Assembly: GCA_949987705.1 (NCBI GenBank)
Contig: OX465283.1
Span: forward strand, 7,544,207-7,608,206
DNA length: 64,000 bases
Reading direction: 5' to 3'
From: Thereva unica
Taxonomy: Eukaryota; Arthropoda; Insecta; Diptera; Therevidae
The notes under the pieces are model-generated. The model made no database searches. It had not been told where the DNA came from and saw only the letters and a program-made list of their open reading frames with translations. Each line of letters starts with the position of its first letter. Positions within the stretch are counted from its first letter, which is position 1. A program made the translations under genes and the position numbers. Shown in pieces: positions 1-9,440 of this stretch.

Positions 1-380
1 TACGACGACAATAGTGTGTAGCGAGCTTAACATGTCTTCAGTTTTTGCAGAAAATGCCGGTCTTTCAGCGCTAGTAGAGTGGCAACGCGTTTCATGCTCA
101 AACAATGGTTCGAAATGATACTAATTGATTCGTGTGACAGAAATTTCACCGGCTATCTCTCTGAGACTTAAACGATTATCATCATTCTCCATCCCATCAT
201 TACTTTGAGGATGTTAAGTTCAGTTGAAGACGTTGATGGCCGACCAGAATGAAGAAATCTTCCACCACATCTAAAGTCGATTCGCCGTAAGCCTTATGTC
301 ATATTTTCAGCAGCACACGAAACTCCACTTCCAATACAAAATTTAAGACAGTTTCTTTGTAATTGTATAATTGTATCCAT
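1..380 (-). pseudogene. mariner-like transposase, N-terminal part, decayed
   Basis: Read on the minus strand from an ATG at 378-380, frame-shifted pieces match the DNA-binding half of mariner (DD34D) transposases: an FCIGSG.SCAAE helix-turn-helix segment, GRPSTSSTE, SLREIAGEIS and MKRVATLLALKD.HFLQK, in the family's usual order. In-frame stops and frame changes show it is dead. The catalytic half is not in the window; it would lie before position 1 or has been lost. Other mariner pieces occur at 12843-13090 and 46970-47330. Confidence 0.75.
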
Positions 381-439
381 TGCAAAAATCACAAAACACA
401 CTTGAAATGAACTGACAAAATGCGCACTTTAAACAAACT

Positions 440-830
440 AAATGACAAGTGAGGCTGCTCTGACATTTTTCTAAAAAAAACAAGATGGCGGATCCAAGAT
501 GCAGGCCGAATTTTGCAATTGTGTTTTCCGATCTCCGACATGGGTATCAAATGAAAGGGTATGACAAGTAGAATACAATTAGCTGTGTGGCGACAGACAA
601 AATGGCGGCCACCACAAAACCGGAGATTACATTTTTCTTTACAACGCGCTCAGTAGGGGTATCAAATGAAAAGGTGTGACAAGTAGAATACTATTATTGG
701 TATTTACAACACTCTCGGTATGGGCATCAAGTGAAAGTATATGACGAATATAGTACGGCAAGCTGTGTAACGTCATTTTAAATCAAATATGGCGGTCACC
801 ACAAAATGGCGGAAGATATACAGGGTGTTC
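440..830. repeat. dispersed 'GGCGGCC / ATGGCGG' repeat, copy 1
   Basis: Contains repeated blocks of the type 'caagatggcgg', 'gggtatcaaatgaaag' and 'tatgacaagtagaatac', each occurring two or three times at roughly 100-bp spacing. The reverse complement of the same words appears at 13095-13545 and 59855-60095, so this is a dispersed non-coding family. No ORF or transposase is visible. It may be a non-autonomous transposon or a satellite-like unit. Confidence 0.65.
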
Positions 831-1299
831 TACATAAAAAATCGTATGAGTGGGGGGACAGAGAACTTGGAGAAATGTGCGGAGAGCTTTGTGGAATGTG
901 TGTCCTAAAGCTTCGTCCTTGGATTTATAATAACTCCACCCAGCAATTTTCTGGTGTCAAAATATTGACAAAATAAGCGGAGCATCTCGGCCCCGGCGCC
1001 GCACACCCGTCCCCGCACACTTTCGATGACGAAGCGTGACGCGTAATATCGCAATTTTATCTTACCAACTTCTATTACGGGATCGGGCGATGTATCGGAG
1101 CCGCCAACAGCCTTAAGTCGTTGTAGTCTTGATAAATTTTGATCGGTATTATCCTATCTAGCAACTGTTCCACTGAATTTAACGCCTTCCTGGCAGCATC
1201 GCAATATGATTCCCATAATACAAGGCTAGTACGCTCGGGTCATTCTAATACCCTGGTAGTCCCTTTCGTTAACACTACGGCCTCGAAATTGTCTCATGA
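831..1299. other. no gene seen
   Basis: No coding potential recognised. A 'tacagggtgttc' word near 823 resembles ends of some Tc1/mariner elements, but no partner end was found. Confidence 0.3.
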
Positions 1300-1520
1300 G
1301 TAGAATAACCCGAATGTAAAACTATTTTGCTCGAGCAGAAAGTTCATCGGCAGCAGGTCGAGTACCCCTAGACCTCTAAACTTCCATATCTTTTTCTGTC
1401 CTTCAAACTAAGCTTGTTACTAGGAATTGTAGCGTGGCCTGAGCAACATCACGAACTAGTAGTACAAAAGAGTAATTCGCAAGCTTATTTTTTCATATAC
1501 AAAAAACTCTTCCCTAGTTT
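1300..1520 (+). repeat. old 3'-end fragment of the resident CR1-like LINE family
   Basis: The words 'gttcatcg', 'cctctaaacttcc', 'cttcaaactaagcttgttactag' (in two parts) and 'ggcctgagcaacat' match, with substitutions, the 3' end copies at 24790-25075 (+) and the reverse complement of 3460-3570. Only the untranslated tail is preserved, so orientation is inferred from those copies. Confidence 0.45.
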
Positions 1521-3100
1521 ATAAATTGCGTAAACCCCACATTTCTAGAAATGTATGTCATCTAATTTTATAGAAGTCTCTGAAAATAAAACCCAATTTT
1601 CGATAATCTTTAGAAGTGCAAAACTATTACGACTTGTTTTACTACTAATACCATGTTTATGACTGGCTTAAACCGCATTTCGGTAAAGTAAGCAACTGTA
1701 AAAAGTCAGTAAAAAGTTCGCCAAACCCACCCAAATGTCTACAACTATTTTGTATAAACTCGCGGCTTGTAAACCGTCCGTCCACCTTCTAATTACCTCA
1801 TTAAGTAAATTGCGTCCGCTTCAATAAAAATTTGGGTTAATTTTTAAGGCGGTCTAATTGCAACCGACGTCGGTCAGCAGTTATCGGTTGGTAATTAGTG
1901 CGTTTTCTAGCCGGCAACCAGTTAACTCGTCCCAACAAAAAAACCGCTTAATTGCAATTGAATCATTTTTGCAAATCCAAAAACTCCAAACGAGCGGCGT
2001 TAAAACGTGCGAGACTTTCCAAAAATGTGCGTTCCATTGTGATAAGGAACTGGGCAGAGACTGCCGATTTGGCGGGAATAAGACCCGCCATAATTGCAAT
2101 ACTGGGGTTAACACAGAACTCACCCTAACTGACCTCTGAGAAAAATTAATGCCCAGAAGAATAGCGTCCAGGTCAGTGTTATAAATTACCAACGCACATA
2201 AATAGTCGCGAAATTCTCTGACAGGGTCAAATGAAAAGTGAGAACGCTGCCCATTGTCCTTCGGTGCCGGGGCCAATTGTGATCCCTTTTCCTCGCCTTT
2301 GATCCTTGCTTGATTTGCTCGATGTCGTAAATTCGACGTGTCGTAAATGAAAAATTGCGATATTTTCATTTTCCAGTTTTAACCCCGAATATCCTTGGGA
2401 CTTCCTTATGCGTGACCCCGGTGCCGGTGACAGGGGAGGCCGATCGTTCGACCCGGCATGTCTCATTTCCGTGCATTCAGATTAAACCATTGTTGACATT
2501 TGACCAATGGTCAAATTTTGGAAATTTCGATCTTATGCAACTTTCCGTCCGGGGTAACACCTCGCCCTTGTTTAAAGGGCTGCGTGTTGGTTGACCCGCA
2601 TCTGTTCTTACCTTCTGACCTATTTATGGTTACGGTAATCATACGTGTAGGGCGCGGAGATTACATTGTCCTCGAAGGATCCGAGGATCCGTGTCAAAAG
2701 AAATCCGATTGAATTTTATGAAAATTTCGGCAATTATATCCTGCAACGATTAATGGCGATCAGTTGAAACTCGAACTATTGTTATGCCGTCTCTGTGATT
2801 TCGTTTTGTTACATTTCTAGCTGCGAGGTTGGGTAGTGGGAATAAAACGAATTCGACCCAAGGTTGGAGATAATCCGTTATTTGTGCAAGGAGTGGAAAA
2901 TCTCATTTGGAAATGGTTTGGCGCTATTATAATTGCGTGAATTTATAAATATGGTGACCGAAATTACGATTGACCGCCCGTTATCAACATTCTAACATTA
3001 TACCATGTAATGGCATATAGCACTATTCTTCCAAAGGGAGACGGAATGAAATTGGGTGAGACATTCAAATAATATGCAGTGTTGTGATTTGTTTTTCATA
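1521..3100. other. intergenic, no gene recognised
   Basis: Several overlapping short open frames on both strands at 1858-2712 show no domain or family resemblance. A short block near 3042-3060 ('gaaattgggtgagac') recurs inverted at 21282-21300, suggesting repeat debris. Confidence 0.3.
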
Positions 3101-3229
3101 CTTTACAAGAGGTTTATTAAAACCAACGAAACGTAATTGACGAATTTACAAACTATTCCATTCCCAGTTTCCATCCAGTTTTGTCTTCTAGAGTTGCATC
3201 TCCTTCGATTTTGCATCTTATCTGGGTAG

Positions 3230-3450
3230 CACTTTTGCGATCCTAAGAATGGCTCAAGGATGGTTATACTGGCGCAAAAGGTGCCATCGCCGATGAGTTT
3301 GATTGCTGGTTTTGAGCTACCAGAAACCAAGTTTTCAGGCATCAGTGAGGATATACGAGTTGTTTTGGAGGTGGGGCCTAATGTAGATTGTAGCGCAACT
3401 GCTGACTAAATGAAGATCATGCATCTCTTATGAAATCTTAGGCATGACAT
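3230..3450 (-). mobile_element. older CR1-like LINE copy, left part (interrupted)
   Basis: Minus-strand translation includes KPAIKLIGDGTFCA, the counterpart of NRALQLIGDDVICS in the intact LINE next door. The DNA aligns to about 3845-4048 of that intact copy. The copy breaks at 3450 exactly where the younger LINE begins and resumes at 6894, so it was split by that insertion. Confidence 0.75.
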
Positions 3451-6400
3451 TTTTTTTTTTTTTTTTTTTATGTGAAAGTCTAAGCTTAGGTGTCACTAGA
3501 TAGAGAGAGAATAAAAAGATTAAAGGGAGTCTGGGGGATACATGAGGAGGTGGAGATGAACCTTGCGTTTAAACTCTTGGGTGTTATATGAGTTTGGGAA
3601 AACTGACTGTGGAAGGTTGTTCCACAGTCGAGTTGTTCTCGAAAAGAACGAATTACTAAACTGGTGTGTGCGCGAAAATAAGGGCTGTAGATAGTGAGGA
3701 TGAGCCGAATGGGCAAGTCTTGTGTTGCGGGAAAAACATCGCCGTGAAGGCAGGAGATTATATATTTCGGTGGAACAGTCGTTATGGTAGATGCGGTAGA
3801 ATTTTACCAGGGCTGTTACATTCCTGCGGTGACTTAGTGAGTCAATTTTGGAGCAAATGACGTCGTCGCCAATGAGTTGGAGAGCGCGGTTCTGCACCTT
3901 GTCCAGCCACGCTAAGGTGGTACTCGGTGCCCCTGCCCAGAGATATGAGTTGAATTCGAGGCGGGGCCGAATGTAGGATTTGTATATTATAGCCCTGGCC
4001 GACGGCGGAAGGAGGAATTTGCATCTTTTAAGGAATCCCAAGCATTTAGATGCTTGTTTAGCGATTTGGAATATGTGATTACTCCATCGCAGATCTTCAG
4101 TTAAAGTTATGCCCAGGATATTGAGGGATGGTTCAGCCATCAGTTCTAGACTGTCCACTTTAATGGGAGGGATTGGGGAGCGCGTTTTCATAGAAAAGAG
4201 ACAGTATTTTGTTTTCTGTGCGTTGAATTCAACTTGATTCATGAGGCCCCAATCAAGAATCAATTTTATGTCCCTGTTGATTGAAGTGGACATAAGTTCA
4301 CGATCAAGCAGACAAGGTCTGGCCCGTGCTTGTCTTGCTTTATCAAAGCTATACGAGTAACGCAAAGTACTGTCATCAGCGAAGCTGTGAAGGGAGTTGG
4401 ATGGAATTGAGAGCAGGTCATTTATAAAAACTAGGAAGAGAGCTGGTGATAGAATAGAGCCCTGGGGAACACCTGCAGAGATGGAGTGGGGATTAGATTC
4501 AACGCCGTCCAATACTACCTTGATTGAGCGGTCGGAAAGGAAACTCTCAATCCAATTCTTTAGAAGAAGGTCAATGCCAATAGCATGGAGTTTACTCAAT
4601 AGAGCGGGGTGCCATACTCTATCAAAGGCCTTGGAGATATCGAGAGCTACCAGGCCGGATTCACCAAAGCGATGAATGTTTTGGTAGAGGTGTTCAGTTA
4701 GGCATACAAGGAGGTCGCCAGTAGATCTTTTCGATCTAAAGCCGTACTGCTTGTCATCCAATATTTGGTTGCGTTCAAGATATTCCATAAGCCTTCTGTT
4801 TATTAATGTCTCCATGGTTTTGGAGAGGATAGAGGTGATTGCTATTGGGCGGTAGTTAGAGGGGTCGCTGAGATCACCTTTTTTCGGTATAGGCTGAACA
4901 TGAGCCAGTTTCCAGGAGTCAGGGAAAACTCCGGAGAAGTAAGAAAGGGCGAGGAGTTTGCGCAGAGGTTTAGCCAAAGGTGAAGCGCATTTTTTAAGAA
5001 CCATAGGGGGAATTTTATCAGGGCCAGTGGATTTATTGGGATCGAGCTCCTTGAGACACTTGAACACTTCACGAGTTCTGAAGAAAACTCTGCCCATTGA
5101 GTGAGCAGAACTCTCTACAATGGGGGGTTGCACGGCAGTATCAGGCAAGGAAGAATTGGAGGCAAACAGAGATGCGAGTAAGTCAGCCTTGGATTTGCTT
5201 TCTGTTAATACCTTCCCATCGTGAATGAAGGGAGGAGACGACGATGAGTTAAAATTTTTCCTGATGGAGGTTACTAAGGACCAGAAGTTTTTACTGCCAG
5301 CAGAGGTGTTAATGAGTTTGTTTCTTAACCTGTCATCGAAGGAGGCTTTGGTTTGCTTGATGGTGGTTTTGCAGACATTTCTCAACCTGATGTACTCACG
5401 TCGGGATGAATCGCTCAGGGAATGCCTGAACTCTCTATAGGCGGTTTCTTTGGCTTTAATCGCGTTCATACATTCTTGATTAAACCATCCATGCGGCCTT
5501 GGCTTAATGGATTTGGTAGAATGGGGAATGAATAAACGCATTCCTGCCAATATGATTTTTGAGATGCAGAGAGCGGAAAAGTTGGCGTCGCGATTCACAA
5601 AACACAGGTCCCAGTCAGCGGCTTGGAAGAAGCGAATAAGCCCCAACCAATTGGCTTTCCCATAATGCCACACAGTTCTTCTAGGAGCTGGTATGGTTGA
5701 GACGGATGATTGGTATGGGAAGCTTGCGCTGACCAGGCAGTGGTCTGAGCTGCCCAGAGGTGAATGAACTTCGACGGAGTACCGCGTAGGCTGGGAGGTG
5801 AGAAAAAGATCAAGGAGATGGGCCCCTTGATCTGCAGCGTCAGGAACTCGTGTTGGGCACTTAACCAATTGGTGAAGATTATTAGTCTCTGCAAAGAGCT
5901 CGGCATCCCGGCCAGAAACACTGGTGCCATTTGAATAATTCAGCCAATTTGTGTTGTGAACGTTGAAATCACCCGCAACAATGATTTCGCACTCCGGGTA
6001 TAAGGATAAGAATTCGGAGATACGTTCAGAGATAGCGTCAAATGCTAAGGAAGAGGCTTCATTATTTATATTAGGGCTCCTGTATAGAAAACAGACGAAA
6101 ATGACGTGCTTATGAAGTAAAATTTTGAGGCCGAGGTGGTTAAAGTCAGGCGATGTACTGTTGTACACCTTCTGAAAAGCTACGTCTTTCCTAATATATA
6201 TGGCAACTCCCCTATGGGGGGAGAGATTATGCACTAATGAGTACCCGGAAACCTGGTAATGATCTAGGACATCATTAGGTAAGATTTGGGTCTCACTTAG
6301 CGCGAAGATATGGGGTGAATTGGATAAAAGATGGCACGACACAGAGTCGAAATTCGTTTGAAGCCCACGGATGTTGGCGAAGGCGATAGAAAATCGCTGC

Positions 6401-6888
6401 TTCGCAAACGCAAGGTTACAGTCCTCATTTGAGGTCGGCGAAGCCGGCGTCGCAGTCATCGGGGCAAACGGAATACGCCTTGCTGGAGTGTTATGCCTCC
6501 TAAAGCAAGGAGAATTCCATCAGCAACCGATAGTGGCTACGACGCCGACGAGGCCGAGAGCGGGGTGTGGGGAAAGAGTAGAGGAAAAAAAAAGCCTACT
6601 TGTGCAGTCTGTCCGTCTATATCACTGTTATTGTTGTTGGAATACTGTTGATGACTGAGAACTAATTTGCACTTTGCACACACTTTGAACACGGAAAAAA
6701 GTTTTGTTTTTGATTTTTTATTTGAACGGGTTTATGGATGTTATTGATTTTATTAATATTTTAATTTATTTATTTGTTTATTATTTAATTTAATTTTTTT
6801 GGTCTGTTATATTGTTGAGGGTTTTAATAAATGCGAGGTTCAGTGGCTGACGGCAGCGCACGCCCGCACACCGAGCTGGTTCAGCCGA
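3451..6888 (-). mobile_element. young CR1/Rex/Jockey-like LINE, nested in an older relative
   Basis: The element is about 3.44 kb. On its own strand it has a leader of about 430 bp, one intact ORF, a short 3'UTR and a poly-A tail, seen on + as a T-run at 3450-3469. A short direct repeat 'gacat' flanks it at 3446-3450 and 6889-6893. Flanking DNA on both sides is an older copy of the same family, and the two halves read on from each other, which fixes the boundaries. No ORF1 is seen; the copy may be 5'-truncated, or the family may lack one. Confidence 0.85.
3520..6459 (-). CDS. LINE endonuclease-reverse transcriptase (ORF2), intact
   Basis: This 979-residue polyprotein nicks target DNA and primes reverse transcription of the LINE RNA. 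The N-terminal APE-type endonuclease (about residues 22-250) shows N29, E56 in LSETQ, D164/N166 in GDFN, D217, and SSDH at 237-240, the full catalytic set. The reverse transcriptase (about 455-800) has SNYRPIA (534-540), LDISKAFD with D607, AGVPQGSILSP (662-672) and the FADD box at 693-696. A C-terminal conserved region ends with an LWNNLPQ-type segment. I see no RNase H domain. That architecture and FADD fit the CR1/Rex/Jockey group; the exact clade is my inference. There are no internal stops or frameshifts, so this copy is young and possibly still competent. Fragments of the same family lie at about 1.3, 3.2, 6.9, 18.8, 20.1, 24.8, 41.2, 42.1 and perhaps 63.6 kb. Confidence 0.92.
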   Translation of the reverse strand: MTATPASPTSNEDCNLAFAKQRFSIAFANIRGLQTNFDSVSCHLLSNSPHIFALSETQILPNDVLDHYQVSGYSLVHNLSPHRGVAIYIRKDVAFQKVYNSTSPDFNHLGLKILLHKHVIFVCFLYRSPNINNEASSLAFDAISERISEFLSLYPECEIIVAGDFNVHNTNWLNYSNGTSVSGRDAELFAETNNLHQLVKCPTRVPDAADQGAHLLDLFLTSQPTRYSVEVHSPLGSSDHCLVSASFPYQSSVSTIPAPRRTVWHYGKANWLGLIRFFQAADWDLCFVNRDANFSALCISKIILAGMRLFIPHSTKSIKPRPHGWFNQECMNAIKAKETAYREFRHSLSDSSRREYIRLRNVCKTTIKQTKASFDDRLRNKLINTSAGSKNFWSLVTSIRKNFNSSSSPPFIHDGKVLTESKSKADLLASLFASNSSLPDTAVQPPIVESSAHSMGRVFFRTREVFKCLKELDPNKSTGPDKIPPMVLKKCASPLAKPLRKLLALSYFSGVFPDSWKLAHVQPIPKKGDLSDPSNYRPIAITSILSKTMETLINRRLMEYLERNQILDDKQYGFRSKRSTGDLLVCLTEHLYQNIHRFGESGLVALDISKAFDRVWHPALLSKLHAIGIDLLLKNWIESFLSDRSIKVVLDGVESNPHSISAGVPQGSILSPALFLVFINDLLSIPSNSLHSFADDSTLRYSYSFDKARQARARPCLLDRELMSTSINRDIKLILDWGLMNQVEFNAQKTKYCLFSMKTRSPIPPIKVDSLELMAEPSLNILGITLTEDLRWSNHIFQIAKQASKCLGFLKRCKFLLPPSARAIIYKSYIRPRLEFNSYLWAGAPSTTLAWLDKVQNRALQLIGDDVICSKIDSLSHRRNVTALVKFYRIYHNDCSTEIYNLLPSRRCFSRNTRLAHSAHPHYLQPLFSRTHQFSNSFFSRTTRLWNNLPQSVFPNSYNTQEFKRKVHLHLLMYPPDSL

Positions 6889-6893
6889 GACAT

Positions 6894-7275
6894 TAGGAAT
6901 ATGTCGTCATTCAATTAGACTTCCTCGGCTAATGTGATGCCTTAGGATGGTAAAAGACGTATCAGCCATTAGTTCCACAGCGTCCAAGAGTACTGGTGAG
7001 AGTCTTATTACAAATAATTCGTTTTTGAGGCATTAAATTCGACCCGATTCTACGGCCCCAATCAAGAATGAGTCTGGCATGTGCTTATCCTATATAATTA
7101 AATTCATAAGAGTAACGCAGAGTACCTACCGTCATTGGCAAAGCTCATTTGCGAAGATTAGAAAAAGAGTGGGTGATAAAATTGACTCCTGGGGGACACC
7201 AAAGATTCGAAGTTGTGGGATTTAAATTAGCCGCCATCTAATTGTTGAGCGAAACGTTTTTTTGAGGTACTGGGT
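6894..7275 (-). mobile_element. older CR1-like LINE copy, right part (interrupted)
   Basis: Aligns to about 4068-4480 of the intact LINE: 'ggaatatgt', 'agccattagttcca', 'aatcaagaatgag', 'gagtaacgcagagtacc' and 'ctcctgggggacacc' all have counterparts in order. It continues the fragment that ends at 3450. It carries indels and stops, so it is much older than the element inserted into it. Confidence 0.75.
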
Positions 7276-7289
7276 CCAAAGGTATCGCG

Positions 7290-7770
7290 GCCACTTAGTT
7301 GGTCTATTGTACTATACTTCATATTTGTAGGTCAGTCCGCTTGAACAGGTTCGACATGAAGGACAGACTTATCCGCCTCAAGCCAAACTCTGCAACTGGG
7401 GTCTTCTGTCCGCCATATACTCCAGAAGTGGTAAGTTAGGGCGCAGCGTCCAATAATCAAGCTAACAAGTGTCTTGACATCATTTCTACTGCGCACAACA
7501 ATTTCTTGGCCGCATTATTAGACGGCGCAAGAAGGAGCGACTTATAGTTGACCAAATCGCCGCTTTGTTTTGGTAGGCCTTTATTAAGTTCTCAGGAGTG
7601 CATGCCAGTATAGCGTACAGCTCTGCCTTAAAAACAGTAGCTCGGATGAAGGCTTACCGCTCTACTGAATCTGGGGTTTTCAGTGCAGATTTCAGCGCCC
7701 ACCTGTTCCTCTGTATTTGAGCCATCCATGTACCATACTCGTCCACCCTTCGATACTATTGGAGAAGTCG
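7290..7770 (-). pseudogene. LINE RNase H / C-terminal fragment (I/R1/Jockey-like)
   Basis: Minus-strand reading gives a DGS...EEQVGAEICTE segment followed by a degraded F.A.VYAI stretch, the pattern of RNase H domains of I- and R1-type LINEs. Further on comes LIIGRCALTYHFWSI...EDPSCR, matching the typical zinc-knuckle-proximal C-terminus. Frames are broken. It lies beside, but is unrelated to, the CR1-like copy on its left. Confidence 0.6.
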
Positions 7771-7774
7771 AGGT

Positions 7775-9285
7775 TAGTCTTGTATGTGCACGGAAGGTTG
7801 CTAGTTACTGTTGGTTACAAGTTTCCAAGAATTTAGATAAAACAAAGTTGAGGCACATTTTTAAGGATCTTAGGACTTTAGATGACGGGTAAAGGTGGTA
7901 AGTCGATTCCAGCATGTCATCAAACGTAATAATGAATTTACACCAATATCTAAACTCAACTCGAATGACTCATTCGCAGAAAGTTTTTATTCTCTATTTG
8001 CGGCTTCCTAAGCTTTAGTAGCTTCTGTTGAACATTGTACCTCTTCCTAAAAACTTCTTCTAACAACTTTGGGAAAATGCCTCAAAACGTAAACCTCAAG
8101 TGTCAATATCTCGAAAACTAAGCGGGATTTCGAAAAATATTATTTCAGATTTCCGTCTTTTTTTATGGTGGTTCAAAATCCATCGCCAAAAAGCGAGCCA
8201 CGAAAACAGTAGAGGTGCCAATAAAAAAAGAAGAGATAAAAAAAAATTGGACCCAAAAATGGTCCGGCAACATCCGTATTTATTCCTCTTTGAGCTATTC
8301 TCAACTGAAATCAGTTGCCGGAATTCGGTCCTCATATTTTGCATACTCAACTACCTCCAGCTATACTATATTAAGGGTTATCTGTCAAAATGCCATAACT
8401 AAGCTCAAATTCGTTCAGCTTTCTTACGGCCAGTCACGTCATATTAGGTTCAGGCTTTAAGCCGGGATCCGATCGATCGATTCGTCTATTCCACACCGTT
8501 CCGCTGGATCCAATGCTTCCGAAATTTTTGACAATTCAAAATGGAAAGAAGTGAGCTGCTGAGCTATACCAGGAATATCAAAAAATAAAGAAGATATTAA
8601 AGAAAATTGTTTTGCCAATGAAGCAAATAGATCCCGAGGTATATTTCCAACACATCTTTTTTCCGTATGGTATGCATGATCTTCTCCTTAATTTAAAAGA
8701 AAAAGATTTGACAAAAAAGTCTGTACGTTGGCCTGTAAACTACTCTTACTTTATCGTAAGCACATTTTCGGAAAAGACATTAAACATTTTTTAATTATGT
8801 ATTTATATATGTTTTTGAGGTTATGCTTTCCGTGGCATTACGAAAAAGTTTAATCAACTTTTCCGTTTCGTTCCAATCCGTAAGCACCACTGGAACAACC
8901 TTTCCGAATCGCCATTTAAATTTTAAGGAAACTTCGAGTTTTAACTTTGACAGCTTAGCGGATCGGAACGGTGCGGATTCTGGGATCGCGGCTTTACTCG
9001 CGCTGTGCAGAATTCTTTCGTTAAGTCGCCAAATTGCATGCATCATGAAACCATTTACTACGATCTATACGACTTCTGCATAAAATGGAGTGCTTTTAGG
9101 AAAGTAAGGAGACTAGTGCAGTATTTTTAAGCATCAAACTTTCGTTGCCATCCGACATCTCGTCTCCACAAATTACTCTTCATGTATTGAAGGTGAGTTC
9201 TAACTTTTCCATTGAATTTTGACGATGGAGGGCAGCCGATTTGATTTGAGCCCGATTCGTCCATAAAAAGATGAATATTTAGGCC
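7775..9285. other. intergenic, no gene recognised
   Basis: Short open frames around 8100-9080 overlap on both strands, show no family resemblance and have AT-driven composition. The phrase 'aatatctcgaaaactaagcggg' at 8104 is of a type seen in non-autonomous insect repeats; no boundaries could be set. Confidence 0.3.
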
Positions 9286-9289
9286 TCTT

Positions 9290-9440
9290 TGGTCGTAATT
9301 TAGGAATAAGTTGCCCTACTACCAACGCAGGGGTCTGTGGTTCGAAACGTCACAGCGGCATGGTATTTTCTGTCCGCGCCTTAATCAAAAATTCTCTGTC
9401 CTTTCTTTTCTGCCATCAATTCTATCTTTGCGACTCACTG
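9290..9440 (+). repeat. tRNA-like SINE fragment
   Basis: A B-box-like 'tgtggttcgaaacgtcaca' follows a 'ctactaccaacg' segment and precedes a C/T-rich stretch with 'ctttcttttctgcc'. The layout is the same as at 21030-21200 and 60592-60981, so I read it as a decayed tRNA-derived SINE head. Confidence 0.45.

Noticed and set aside
3446..6893. Long target-site duplication for the intact LINE
   Set aside because: Only 'gacat' (5 bp) matches on both sides; nothing longer is supported.
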